64,000 bases of DNA from Owenia fusiformis (taxonomy: Eukaryota > Annelida > Polychaeta > Sabellida > Oweniidae), in contig CAIIXF020000005.1 in NCBI GenBank assembly GCA_903813345.2, positions 4,925,375 through 4,989,374 on the forward strand, in the 5' to 3' direction. Every line of letters starts with the position of its first letter. The stretch's first letter is position 1. Both the position numbers and the translations under genes were made by a program. Shown here one piece after another: positions 40,243-52,800 of the stretch. The notes under the pieces were generated by a model. It was not told where the DNA came from and did not search any database. It saw nothing but the letters and a program-made list of their open reading frames with translations.

Positions 40243-41214
40243 CCCCCATAAATGTAGGGTTGATTTTTTCAAATCACCCAACAACTAATTGTGTTTTAAA
40301 ATATTGTGGTTAAAAAACATTGTCAGTGGTTGACACAAAGCTGAATTTTATCCAAATAATCACTAATCCGGCTATATATTTTCAACCCCAAGATTTCATT
40401 TCACAAGTATACATGTAGTTGTTGGGTGATAACCTCCTAAAGGGGTGTCCATGATCCATCACTCATTCTTCCCATTATTATAACCAATTTTGAAGCGCCC
40501 GATTAAACTGAATCACATTATGTTGTAGCAAAATTATTCGCCGATGGCATATACATGTGTTATCATTGATATCATTCTTGACCAATCACATTTGCTTTTC
40601 CTTAAAACAATTACATGTACAAGTACTTTTTGAATATAAGGTCAACACAGATTTCAGGCGCATGTTATTTATGCTGATAATTGCTAGATCTAAGCAAGCA
40701 TATATACATGTACATTTAGGTGAATTACTGCACCTATGGGGCTTTATTTATATATCTGAGATTTGTCATGGCCCTATTAAAACTCCTATAGTCAAAAAAT
40801 CACTAGAGGCAGGGCTTCCACGTCTAATATGCCTTATAATTAAAAACTTATCCCAAATACACATGTGTCCTCGATCATGCACAACTGGAATGTTTTTTGA
40901 GACAGCTTTGATAGAATTTGGTTAGAATATTGCAGTAACGTACATTTAAAAGCGCCTGAGCTGGAAGGAGATAATTTGATTGGCTGGCTCAGTGATGCAA
41001 CAGCAAATCAGAATGCGAGTTTTTCATTGGCAAAATGCTAACTGATTATCGCAGGGGGAGGGAGAAGGAAGATATTCTCAATCTTGAAGCCCTTTGATCT
41101 AGTGTATATCCAGTAGACTGAATTTCCTGAGAAAAAAAATTTCAGACTAGAGGATATAGTCTACCTTTGATCGGAGGATGTCGGGGTGAACAATCAACCG
41201 CACATTTATGGGGG
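40243..41214. mobile_element. TIR element with CCCCCATAAATGT ends, about 970 bp
   Basis: CCCCCATAAATGTAGGGTTG at the left and CAACCGCACATTTATGGGGG at the right are inverted repeats of about 20-25 bp, with TA on each side (40241, 41215). The interior has an unrecognised 122-codon frame (40557..40925) without features of a transposase; I regard it as noncoding. Confidence 0.65.
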
Positions 41215-42479
41215 TAATAACATACAGTAGCTACATGTAACATACATAGTACTCATAAGGCTAGATTTGTTTTAGCCTTTTAGATCTAGGCTACACATTC
41301 TAAATGTTTACTTTTCTTTGCTTATTGAGTCGAGGCTTGCTCTATTGACTTCTTTTTCCTTCTACACGAATTCCTGTGTGCAATAAACTTATTGAAAGAT
41401 CTAGTACCAAATGGATATATACTTACAAAGTGATAGTATACTTTTATTATTTAATATGAAATTGGCATAAACATGTAGAACTGACAAATCATTCAAAATA
41501 AATGTCTGAAATAAATTCAAGATCCCTGAGATCGCCATTTCCTTCAGTTTTCAGATCACATGACAAGCTCATCTAAATTTAAAACTATTTGTGGTGCAAA
41601 TACAACAAATCATGAAAATTCCTTTAAAATGTAATAAAAAATGTACAAAATAATATGAACATTTGAATTTGAATAGTATTGATGATGATTAAATCATTCA
41701 TTTCAAGCTAAAGAATAAAAGATGATGTGTTTTCGAATTATAGTTGCAATTTCAGTCACATGACGTCTAAAATGGCGGAACACCCAAAATTTTAAAGACA
41801 AATTATTTTCCATTTGATTGCCAATATCTATCTGATTGAAGGAAGATAACCTCGGAAATCATAAGCACATCAATCTTATGTGCATATAGTTCAATCAGGA
41901 TGCATTATAGGTAAGATCTGTGGACGTCATGTTGCCCCTAAAAAAAATCTGCGATCTATCAAGCAAAGTCAGCACTCTCAATGGTAAGTAGTGGTAGTAA
42001 GAGCTAAAAGTTCATAAGCTTTTGGCAATTTTTCTATAAAATTACAGACACCCTACTTTTCAGACTAAGAATTCGACGTTTCTACACAAGTGTTTCCCTA
42101 TTATTTTTAGTGACGGAGGTCCATAAGACACCAAGGTGTTATTAAAAATGAAAGTCCATACCTCAAATTACGTTGAGATCGTAGAAATCAGTTCAAATGT
42201 GCTCATTCTTCAACAAAAGTATCACAAACGCGTCATCTCGCTAAATCTCGTTTAAATCTCTATCCAAATCTCCTCTTCTCAGAGATGCATCCTGGGTAAT
42301 ACAGCATGGAGAATATGGGTCAGACAAAGTCAGCACTATCAATGGTATACTCTACCTTAAGATATAATAATACTAGAAGTTCACAAACTTTCTGCCATCT
42401 TGGTTTCACAACCGCTTCATCTCGCTAAATCTCGTTTGCAATCGGTCAGTGTAAAATCATATCCTAAAGCCCGAATCCC
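41215..42479. other. No gene seen; small dispersed repeats
   Basis: CAAAGTCAGCACT(C/A)TCAATGG followed by AAGTTCA(T/C)AA(G/A)CTTT occurs twice (41965 and 42324). A 60-bp word (GCTTATTGAGTCGAGG...TTCTTTTTCCTTCTA) at 41320 recurs at 46470. Confidence 0.45.
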
Positions 42480-42570
42480 GGGAAAGTATTCGGTTTATGG
42501 CGCGTGCGCATTAAACCCAGTAATCTGATTGGTTTAAGTTATCATGACGCATGCGCGATTAATAACTTTG
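42480..42570. promoter_or_regulatory. Second NRF1-like / CCAAT / NRF1-like block
   Basis: GCGCGTGCGCATT and GACGCATGCGCG flank TGATTGGTTT (CCAAT on the other strand), the same order of motifs as near 13.7 kb. It lies in the divergent interval between copies B and C, so it may serve either; no transcript start can be seen. Confidence 0.25.
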
Positions 42571-43050
42571 TAGGAACATTTAATTTGACATAGATGTCAC
42601 TTACGTTCATATTTCACAGCGTGTCCTACCCATGATGCACCATATATTGCGGGATTTTTTTTGTTTATTGTCAAAACAAAAACTATACACCCAAAACAAA
42701 TGTAATGATATAATGTCAACCTGCCCTGGATTCGTGGACGTTTGTTGTACAAACTTAAACCGAACCAATGGCAGAAAAGCACTTTGAATCATGGGAATAA
42801 AGTACTTCCCTTAATGAAAAACCGAACCTCGTGCAGATTAACCCGACTCGTTGTTTACACCAACAATCAATCAGATGGTATTATTACACCAAAAGTAGTG
42901 CGAAAAAGTTTTGATGACATTTAAAGACACTGTTCCTCTTTCACGTGCATTATCTCATGGAAATGGGCATACCGGTGCAAAGGTCTTTGTTCCGTGATAA
43001 AGGAAAGCTATCAAACATTGTCTGAAGAGCATTCTAATTCTACTTTTAAC

Positions 43051-43095
43051 ATGGCGACCTTGACAACATATAGCCATTTGGGCGATAATAGGTGA
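43051..43095 (+). CDS. Very short ATG-GCG ORF, possible first exon
   Basis: AACATGGCGACCTTG starts a 14-residue ORF (MATLTTYSHLGDNR) that ends over an AG|GTGATT, a possible splice donor. It lies 6.8 kb upstream of copy C on the same strand and about 500 bp downstream of two NRF1-like sites. It could be an alternative 5' exon or coincidence. Confidence 0.12.
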   Translation: MATLTTYSHLGDNR

Positions 43096-43171
43096 TTCTA
43101 AAGTGAAAATGAGTGCTTTTTTCGTAGTTTTACTTTGACCAAGGCTTGAAAATAATTGAAGTGATAAACCT

Positions 43172-43412
43172 TCCACTGGCGGATTAGGAGGGGGGGGCTG
43201 GGGGCCCGCCAAAAAGGCCTTAAGGCCCCAAATAGTGGGCCTTTTTGGTCATAACTGGGCCTTTTAAGGCCTTATTTTTTAATTTCAGGCCAAATTTTGA
43301 AGAAAATGGGCCTCAAAATTTGGGCCCACTTTTTGGTTTCAGGGGCCCCAAATTTTTTTCTGACCTGAAATTTGGCCCCCCCCCTCCTTGTTGGTTCTCA
43401 GATCCGACCCTG
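43172..43412. mobile_element. GGCC/CCCC-rich inverted-end repeat
   Basis: CGGATTAGGAGGGGGGGGC at the left and GGCCCCCCCCCTCCTTG...GATCCG at the right are inverted. The interior has GGGCCTTTTTGGTCATAAC. A partial relative (GGCCTTTTTGGGCATAAC) lies at 28290..28395. Confidence 0.5.
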
Positions 43413-43584
43413 CCTTCCCCCCATTTTTGATATTTTTGTTGTCTAGAAGTGTTCTAGACGATATCAAAGTTTAAGAAAATGTGTATGCCTCGAAATATTT
43501 TGAAAATTAGTGCCATTATGGCGGGTCTGGGTGTTTTTTGCTCTCATTTTTACCCATTTCCACGGTTGCAATGGTAACTCATAC

Positions 43585-43835
43585 CTGCCAACCTACCGTA
43601 TTTTTACCATAAAAAATAATATAAATACCGTAAAAAATTACTGTTTTTTCTTGTAAAACAACCGAAAAAATCTACTGTAATTTTACCAAAATCTACCATA
43701 AAATATTTTATTATAATTAGATTTTTTCTATAAGAACGGCCGTAAAATATACCGTAAATATTTGAAAATCTACCATATTTCTGCTTGAATTAACAGTATT
43801 CTTGTTCAAACTACCGTAAAATCTACCGCAATTAT
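43585..43835. repeat. TACCGTAAA-rich stretch
   Basis: Repeated TACCGTAAAAA/TCTACCATAAAA words on both strands without a fixed period. No gene seen. Confidence 0.6.
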
Positions 43836-43839
43836 CATT

Positions 43840-45456
43840 AAATAATGAAAAATTGAATTCTTCTCGTATTGCCCATGTAAAATTCCATTACCAACCCGAA
43901 AATAAATAGGTGCCGGCAGGTCTTTGATGGTGGTTATTGCGTACTTAGTAAGTAACTAAGTAAGCTGGCATGTAATCAATCAACACACTGGGGAATAAAC
44001 AGTGTTCAACTACCACAGGTGTATCACAGGAAGAGTAATCATGATTAATTTGTAAATTGCTACATTGTAGCAATGGTATGAGTATGATGTCACAGTACAC
44101 TGGGGCCTAACTGGCGTAAAGGGGGAGAAAAAGGGCAAATTTTGCACATGGGGACCACATTTGACTCAAAATATTTGCATTTAACAACATACGTTTCAGT
44201 ACATTCTGTGTATGATTTCAAAATGAAATAATCTCGGGGATTTTGCGTCTAAATTTTTTCCATGAGATCTCTGAAGTTGATAACCCAAGTTTAGGTCATT
44301 TTGGCCAGTTTTTAGAGACTCAGCCCTCACTTATTTCCCCAAATATGACTAGATTTTGTAGAAAATGTGTTAAAAGTTTGAAAATGCAGCTGTTTTGAGC
44401 ATGAAATAACTCAATTGTTTGAAAAAATGCTGAATGAGCAAAAATTATCATAGTAAAATTTTCCCATTTTTGGATATTAAGGTGTTACTACGGTAAATAC
44501 CACTTCCGGGTAGTGTTTTTTAATACTTTAAAAACGAAGCCATGAAACTTCAATGGTGTGTATAGTAGGTTTAAGTGTATGCAATGTGGCCATTTGAGGT
44601 ATGTATGTAAAGCTGAGGCCAATTACTTTCTAAATGTGCCATTTTTAGAAAAAAATCGCAAGAATATAGTCCCGTAAACTTGAACTACTTTATTCGTTAA
44701 TTTTCATCGGTGAAGCAGGGATTTTACCTAAAAATGAGTCCCTGTGTTGGCGTAGTGATATTTAAAAATCAAGACGCAAACCCTATGTTAAATATATGGT
44801 CAAGATGAAGGTCATGTATAGGGGAACGCAGAAATATAGTTCTTGTATGGGCTAATTCGTTCGAAAATGGCGATATGTATCCCAGAACCTGAATTTTGTG
44901 ATTTTTCAATATTTTTCAATGATTTACCGTAGTGACACCCAAATGGAAATATAAACACTTCCGGTAAATATTCGGTTCAAGTGCGAGTTTGGACCAACTT
45001 TTGCAAGTTTGACCAGGAAATCACCTTTCATTTGGTATGTTAGTAACATTTTTGATCGTATTGGGTATGTAAGAATCATATACACGTCGAATTATTAGCA
45101 TAAATGTCTCAGTTTGAACGATAAATGGAAATATAACACTTCCGGGAAATTTTGTCACAAACGCCTTATGGACTTTTCTCTATTATATTCCCTATATTTT
45201 TAGAATATACCATTGATAGTGCTGACTGTGCTATCAAGATCCATCTGTTTACAGTGGGGGACAAAAATAAAACTCAACGTTCACAAGTTGTCACAATGAG
45301 CTTATTTCCAAGTTTCGTGTCTCAAACTCTCCCAAGCGGTAGAAAAATAATTCCCATTCACTAAAGTAGCACAATAAATGAATCCAAATCTTCATACCTG
45401 CAAATAATGGATAAATCCCTACCGAATCGAATGAATGTTTTCATGAATCGCCATGT
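43840..45456. other. No gene seen; diffuse repeat content
   Basis: GGTGTTACTACGGTAAAT (44482) and ATTTACCGTAGTGACACC (44927) are inverted, about 450 bp apart, and CACTTCCGG words recur (44503, 44956, 45137). Possibly an old TIR element; no coding sequence recognised. Confidence 0.4.
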
Positions 45457-45755
45457 TTGTTATCCAAGGACGGTTGACTCCCAGAATGCAACATCAGTTA
45501 ACCGTATTTACTCATGACAGGTTTCAAAAAGGCGGAACAGCATTTTGAAAGCTGGCACGTGTCATGTTGCATTCTGGGAGCCAATCCTCCGTTCTGGCGC
45601 AATCGGGCGACAAAATCACCTCAACATTTGAAGAGTCGGCATAACATGTGAATATCCAATTCAACTTTTGAAGTTATTATTTGTCATTAGGGACAAAAAT
45701 TCCACTATATTTGGACTTACTAAGACGGAGAAAATAGAGCACTGAATACACTGAG
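45457..45755 (+). promoter_or_regulatory. Candidate upstream promoter and noncoding first exon for copy C
   Basis: Two inverted copies of CTCCCAGAATGCAACAT (about 45478..45495 and 45571..45588) resemble the ZNF143/Staf core and enclose GCACGTGTC, an E-box. They are followed at 45755 by a strong donor, CTGAG|GTAAGAA. A TTTTCAG acceptor at 49684, 198 bp before the ATG of copy C, could complete a 5' UTR intron. A 29-codon ORF beginning at 49685 would then be an upstream ORF. All of this is inferred from motifs. Confidence 0.25.
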
Positions 45756-47383
45756 GTAAGAATTTATTACATGTGCGACAGCATGTACTTTTCATAGCTT
45801 TTGCAATTCTTTATTATCCCCACTGTACACGTCACTGAAGGCCACAGGGAAGGGGTCTTACCTGTAATATAGCACCAATTGAAACTACAATGCACAGGAT
45901 CTTGTAGCACCTTATATGGTATTGTTTATGATGACTGATATGGGGCTGCCTGATATGGGGCTTTATATACTTCTTATAGGGCCTATCATAGTGCTCATCT
46001 CATATCATAGTGCTACATGTCTCTGTGCTACAATGGCGAAATCTATGAATATTTGTGATGTTATGATGGTTTTGTTGAGATGGATATTTCTGAAACGTAA
46101 GTAAAATTCGTAAGGAAACGGATATAATTTTCAACAACAATAGTAAGTTGTCAATATAAGTGAATGATCTGGAAAATCATGCAAGTCACAGCTGAGAAAA
46201 TAACGTCAGAAAAGGAAAATGTAATTGGTAGAAAGTTATCAAAATACGGGTTGATTATGTTTTCGAAAAAACTTGTCAGTTTCACATTTTTTTACAAAAT
46301 ATCACTGTTAAGGCGTCTAAACACAATTTTCTTCATCTTATTGCATTTATGTGCTTATAACCTATCCAATGAGGTGCTGCAGTATGAATATTTTTTACAT
46401 TTCCCTGCATTTTTTGGCCTTGATCAAAATGTGGTAACTTTACGAGGATAATTTCCTTTTTACTTTTATATGCTTATTGAGTCAAGGTTTGACTTCTTTT
46501 TCCTTCTAGACGAATTCCTGTGACTGAAGGTTAGTCCTGATCAGAAGAAGTGTCTTACTTTCAGAAGAGAATGCTTTATGTCACACCCTAAATATTACCT
46601 AATTTTGATGTGTCGAGGAGTTATTTACATGTAGACTTATCAATGCGCCACACCCATCTCTATTAGGTGCCGGTGTAGAAAATTACACCAAACAGGAAAT
46701 GTAAAAACATTTTTTAACTGAGATAACAGAGTTCTGTTTTGGCCTTCAATTAACGTTCTGAACGAAGAGATTGTCTTGGTACAAGTTAAACCTTTGAACA
46801 GTCAGTTTTACTGCTCTGTATCATTTACATGACCAGGATCACATTGGTCATGGTCAGAATGACCTTAGTAGCCGAGCCGTGTCAATATGTCAATGTCTAT
46901 CAAAAAACCTAATTAATTTTAGTTAGGAAGTGAATATAAAAATTGAAAATAGAGTCAAGACTAAAATTTTCAAACTCTTCCTGATAATTCCATTTAATTC
47001 TGTTGTTTCACTGGTGTTTATGCAATATTATAACTTTGTAAAAGAATTGTAATAATTAGTGAAAAATAATGGACCCTTACAACAGAATTATTTAAAGAAA
47101 CAAAAATGATTGAATTGCAGCGGAAAATGTATCTAATATTTCCTACCAGAAAATTAAATTGTACACATATCAAATTGAGGAAGTACAAGATGAACTCTGT
47201 AAAAACTGTTTAGTGCAAGCCAACTATTACATTATTTTTATGAATGCAAATTAGTAAGATAATGGGATAATTTCCCAGGTATAACCTGTAATGACATTTT
47301 ATTTGGTAATCCTAGACTAACAAAGGTTGCATCTAAGGAAACTATCCAACATGAAATTTGCATTGCTGTTGGTAAGCAGAACT
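45756..47383. other. No gene seen
   Basis: AT-rich DNA between the candidate copy C promoter and the hAT MITE. Open frames at 45916 and 46164 lack recognisable features. Confidence 0.45.
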
Positions 47384-47391
47384 ATGCCAGC

Positions 47392-47759
47392 CAGAGGGGG
47401 AGAAACACCAGGGTTCAAAGATGACATACGCTTATAATGTAAATCTGTATTGAGATGACACGGTCGCTGATTGGTCAAAAGTCGACAAACAAATGACGTC
47501 ATCAATGGCGGTTTCAAAATTTTCGAAATACGCTTCGAATAATATTATGTTCATTTCTGGCGTGTTAACCAATATCATAGCTTCTCATTTCACATCAAGA
47601 TAAAGAAAGGTGTACGGAATATGCCTATATCAATTATAACATCCCATCGAAGTGTAGTATTTGATAACTAGCCGATGAAAATTCGAACGAACGAAGGTGG
47701 TAAGCAAGAGAGGTAATTATGTCTGTCATCTTGAAACTCTGGGGCTTTCCCTCCTCTTA
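47392..47759. mobile_element. hAT-type MITE, copy 1 (368 bp)
   Basis: Begins CAGAGGGGGAGAAAC and ends CTTTCCCTCCTCTTA, an imperfect inverted repeat of about 30 bp. It is flanked by an 8-bp target duplication ATGCCAGC (47384..47391 and 47760..47767), as expected for hAT elements. It has no coding capacity. Internally it carries TGATTGGTCA (CCAAT), a perfect cAMP-response palindrome TGACGTCA (47494..47501) and AATGGCGG (YY1-like). Confidence 0.93.
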
Positions 47760-47858
47760 ATGCCAGCATTTATTTTTAGCTGATTGCATTTTAAAAACTG
47801 ATTGATTTTTGAAAATGATTTTGTATTATACACACACTTACTGTTATATGTTTATATG

Positions 47859-48063
47859 CAGGCCCGTAGCCAGGATTTGCCAAGGGGGGGTTCAATTTTC
47901 AAAAATTTTCAGGGGGGGTTCACATTTGACAATTTTGGCCCAAATTAGTCTAAAATCACTTGAGAAGTGCTCAAAATGGTCAAAAACTGCATGATTTTGA
48001 AAGAATTTTTGGCCAGGGGGGGGTTCGCCCGAACCCTGCGAACCCCCCCTGGCTACGGGCCTG
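47859..48063. mobile_element. Foldback-like MITE with CAGGCCCGTAGCC ends, copy 1
   Basis: Left end CAGGCCCGTAGCCAGG and right end CCTGGCTACGGGCCTG are perfect inverted repeats, extended inward by G-tracts and C-tracts. A 5-bp target duplication ATATG flanks it (47854..47858, 48064..48068). Noncoding, 205 bp. Confidence 0.9.
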
Positions 48064-48078
48064 ATATGTGTTACTCTA

Positions 48079-48571
48079 CGCCCGGTATTATTCGCGAGCT
48101 TTAATTTCGAGATTTTTGCGAAAACACGGTTTCGCGGCTACTAAATTTCGCGAATTTCACAAGTTGAAGTGTTTAGCAGCGCTTGAATTGCCATTCAGTA
48201 ATGCGTGCCGGGCTATGTTTGCCCTTTCTGCATCGTTATACACCTTATATGTCCCGCGTTTGGAATTGGACTTCATGTTATCTTTTGCAATTTGCACTTC
48301 ATTTGCAATGATGTCATCGATATCATTATTGGGCCTACTGGTGGTACTGGGCCGAATCAGCCAACGTAAAATGGACATTACTGAAGTCCTGAAGATCGTG
48401 GATATCCAATTATCGCCCAATAACACTAGACACAAATCGAAATGCATCAGAGCCCCGGGTAATAACAAATTCCCGGGGATTTAATTGGCAATTTCGCGAC
48501 GATAATTTTTCGCGATTTTAACACCATCGCGAAAAGCGCGAAAGTTAATCGCACGCGGATAATACCTGGCG
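48079..48571 (-). mobile_element. TIR element with TTCGCG-rich ends and a helix-turn-helix-like ORF
   Basis: Ends CGCCCGGTATTATTCGCG and CGCGGATAATACCTGGCG are imperfect inverted repeats with TA on both sides (48077, 48572). About 80 bp inside each end is packed with TTTCGCG words. A minus-strand reading frame (48468..48157) ends RGTYKVYNDAERANIARHAL, a pattern like N-terminal DNA-binding regions of some transposases (R-G-x-Y-x-x-Y-x-x-E-x-R-A-x-I). No catalytic domain is present; probably a non-autonomous derivative. It starts 10 bp after the MITE at 47859..48063. Confidence 0.6.
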
Positions 48572-48573
48572 TA

Positions 48574-49881
48574 CAGTATATATTTTGCTGTTTTTTTTAA
48601 ATGAAAAAAAACTATAAAGAGTACATAGAACAATGAAAATTTAAGTTCGATAAAAAAAATTGTTACCAAATGAAGATTTTGAGACATTTTTTTCGATGAA
48701 TAGTATGTAACTTATTCAAAATTTCTGAAATTGCACAAAATATTCTTTAAATAAATACTAAAACCAAAAAGCAACACATTTTGGAAAAATTGGCTCAAAC
48801 AAAATTGGCTGCCAAAAGAAGGAAAAAAGTACTTTTCTCAAAACAGTTTTTTCTATTTTAACATCAAACTTAATGAAACTTAAACATTATGAGTATATAT
48901 ATTTTTCAGCTCTTTGAATTAAGAGATTCGCTCTGCCCCATATAATACTAGTATTCATTGTTTGTATTTAAATCATATTGAATCAAAATGTGTAATTGAT
49001 GAAGTAAATTATAATTTTTATTTTCAATTATGATTCTCATTTTCTAATATAATGAAAACAAAAGTTTTTGTTTCTTTAGCTCTGTCATGCCATGATGCTC
49101 CTTAAAATCCATTAACTGACTCTCAACATGTTTGTTATTGAGATGAGTTTTAAAGAATACATGTAGTTCAATATAAATTAGGTCAGCTTATAGATATTCA
49201 TCTCTACAATAGTGTATGGCTTTTGAACATGATTGCATTGCTAAAGGAAACAAATTAAATATAACCTTTTATTTGATTACTTACTTCAATACTTCTTGAG
49301 AGATTATTTAAGAAATCCCTCAAGAGGCTTGACTGTATAACTGATTGCTGCATTATTGAAATTAATTCCCACTATATATCAATATATATACCCTAATATA
49401 AGAAGATAGACCATCTATGATCAATCCTGATATGTTATGATTATTTGATTTATTTCCAACTCAGTAAAACTAATAACAATTCCTCATTTGTGTTCAGGAA
49501 ATGCTTGCTGGTATTATGAATTATGCAGCTGTTAAGAAATTGTATATCAAAATGAAATTTTTAATGTATATGTATCCACTCAAAGTATCCATTTGATATT
49601 ATGAGCGGATGTTTACTGAATCAGCAGATATAAGCAACTTTTATGTCAGCTGACTAATCTGATGAATATAAAATTTATTTTCAGATGATATTCCAAGCCA
49701 GAATGAAAATACAGAGAGTCAAAGACATGGAGTGGAGTGAATTGTCATTAAGGATAGAAACCTGTTATCAATAACAACTTGGATTATGAAGACAGCGTCT
49801 ACCAGCATGTAATATGTTCTTGTTTTGTATTTAACAACTGAGATCTGATTGATGTGATTATGACAATAAATAGACAATAAA
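48574..49881. other. Upstream of copy C
   Basis: AT-rich DNA. A TTTATTTTCAG at 49674..49684 may be a 5' UTR acceptor; the following ATG at 49685 opens a 29-codon ORF ending at TAA before the transporter start. Confidence 0.4.
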
Positions 49882-52800
49882 ATGGCTGAACTAACTGAAG
49901 TTGCAGATGTTAAGCCTAAGAAACCTGGTGACAAAACACCATTGCTTAGTGCTGTTAATTCCGATATAGATGATTATGGTTCAGAGGTCGATGAAGTCTC
50001 CCTTAGAAAAGATCCATTACCAGAACATACTCCAGGTTTTGTATACGTCCTGACTCTGTTTGCCTCTATAGGTGGCTTCCTATTTGGATATGACACGGGG
50101 GTTGTATCTGGGGCTATGCTCCTCATTACTGAAGTTTTCAATCTGAGTTCCTTATGGCAGGAAGTTATCGTGAGTGTGACGATAGGTGTCGCTGCATGTT
50201 TTGCAATAATAGGTGGCTTTATGAATGATAGACTGGGTAGGAAACCAACTGTTTTGTTTGGATGTTGCGTGTTCACTATAGGCGGTGTCGTGTTAGGAGC
50301 TGCACAGAATACAACCATGTTGGTACTTGGGAGAACCATTCTAGGCATTGGGATTGGTGAGTAAAACTTTGTGCAGTTCATCATCATACAATTCTCTTTG
50401 ATGTAGTAAAGCTTTTTGAACTGAATGTTATCCTTGGGTGTATTACAAAAAGGTCAACCTTTCATTTGCATGAATACTTTTGATTGGCAGAAATGATCAT
50501 TGATCTGTACCTCTGCCATTTTTTGGGACATTGACTACCTTGTGCTCGCTGGATTGCGTAAATGATGATAAGAATGTCTCAGTTTTGATTATAATACTTA
50601 TTAATAACCAGAGGCGATTGGATAATAGATATTCATTTAAACTTGTAGGCATTTCATCAATGACAGTTCCAATGTACTTGGCCGAGACTGCTCCAAGTCA
50701 CATGAGAGGCAGAATTACCATGACAAACCAATTAGCCATAACATTTGGCATGTTCATGGCTGGTATCATTGATGGCTTGTTCAGTTATGATCGCAAGAAT
50801 GGATGGCGGTAAGATATCCTTTTTGAATTTTAAGAACTAAGTGTCAAAGTCAATATAGTGAAAGAGTAAAAGCTAGTATAAGGAAAGAGTCAAAGCCAAT
50901 ATAAGGAAAGAGTCAAAGCCAAGAAAGGGAAAGAGTCAAAGCCAATAAAGGGAAAGGGTCAAAGTCAAAAAGAGAAAGAGTCAAAAAGAGAAAGAGTCAA
51001 AGCTAATAGAGATAGATTCAAGGCCAATATAGGAAAAGAGTTGAAGCCAATAAAGAGAATGACTTTAAGTCAATAAAGGGAAAGAGCCAATGCCGATAAA
51101 AGGAAAGAGTCAAAGTCAATAAAGGGAAACGGTCAAAGCCAATAAAGGGAGAGTCAAACTCAATAAAGGGAAAGAGTCAAAGCTAATATAGGGAAAGATT
51201 CAAGGCCAATATAGGGAAAGAGTCAAAGTCAATCAAGGGAAGGAGAGATTTCCCCTTCATTTCTTAACAACAATGATTGTTGTCCCATATATAATCAGTG
51301 TATATCATTTATTGAATATACATTGTACTGCAGACATGAATTTAGGGTTATGTGAATTCTGCTTAAATTGATTTTCATACAAACATTACAGGTTCATGCT
51401 TGGCCTAGCTGCTGTGCCTGCAGTTTTACAGTTTATAGGATTCTGGTATATGCCAGAGAGTCCAAGATGGTTAATCAGCAAAGGCCGCAAAGAGGAAGCT
51501 AGAGCAGTGTTAAAGAAGATCAGGGGGTATGATCAAGTGGAGGAAGAGCTAGGGGGTATTGTTCTGTCATTCCAGGAGAGCACAGTGGAGCTTGAACAGA
51601 GATCAGGTAAGGATATTTTTTGCAAAAATTAAAATCATTTTGATCATATACAGTATTTAATTTCAATAGAGTCGTGAGATTCTATGCTGGATATTGTAAA
51701 TAATATAAGAATGGCTTTTTAGTCCCGAAAGGTTTAAAATTTAAAGGTGCAACAATTAGTGCAAGGGGGGGTCATTCAACATTCATCAACCAGTGTCAAA
51801 ATATATTTAAGTTTGGATATTTCATCAAGACTAACATATATTTTTATTATCTACAAAGAAACCACCTGGATGAACATTATTTCAGCTGATATTCCTCTTG
51901 AAACGTGGTGAATCTTAAGAATCTACAAGTGGGACTCCCTTTATAGAAGCTTTGTACTGAATTTACAATTCTTAATGCTGAAATTGAGAGTTTATCCATA
52001 CATTTTAAGAAAATAGGTATGTTAAGCCAAATATTGACCTGATAGCTCAGAAAAAATAAAAAAATTCGAATTTTCTCTCTACAGTCCTTGTTGCCCCTTT
52101 AAGCACAACAAAGTTGTCCTGATCAAGGACTTCTAAATTATTTCAGGAAGTGTATGTATTAAACCTAAAGCCACAATACATACATTTAAAGCATTTTTGT
52201 TGTCACCTGTGTTGTAGTTGGTGGTCCAATCATATGCCAGATGTTGCGAAACCCATCAGTGCGTCGTGCTCTTATGGTGGGGTGTGGACTGCAGATATTC
52301 CAACAGCTCGCAGGAATTAATACTGTGATGTAAGTCGCCAACCATTGCAAGTTTTAGATTTTGAAATAAATGTGGAAAAAGTAAATGTACAGGTTTCATT
52401 GTATTTTTATTAATTATTCTAGGTATTACAGCGCGACAATACTCAAACTCTCAGGTATCCGGGACCCATCTGTTGCAATATGGCTAGCCGCAGTGACGGC
52501 AGGCGTCAACTTCATATTTACCTTCGTTGGTATATGGTTGGTGGAGAGGAAAGGGAGACGTTCTCTCCTGTTGGGCAGCACAACAGGTATATTGCTAAGT
52601 TCAAAATTTCTTTTGGATGTCATCTTCTTCAAATATGATACTTTTCAAAGAATAAATGAGCAATTTTGATGGTATCAGCAAATAAATAAAATTGATTTTT
52701 GTTCGATTGATTTATTAAAGATTTTGCGCAATATTGGTTACTTCAGCAATGAAATAAAGGACTAGTTCCAATTCTGTATGTTGAATATGATAAGCATAAG

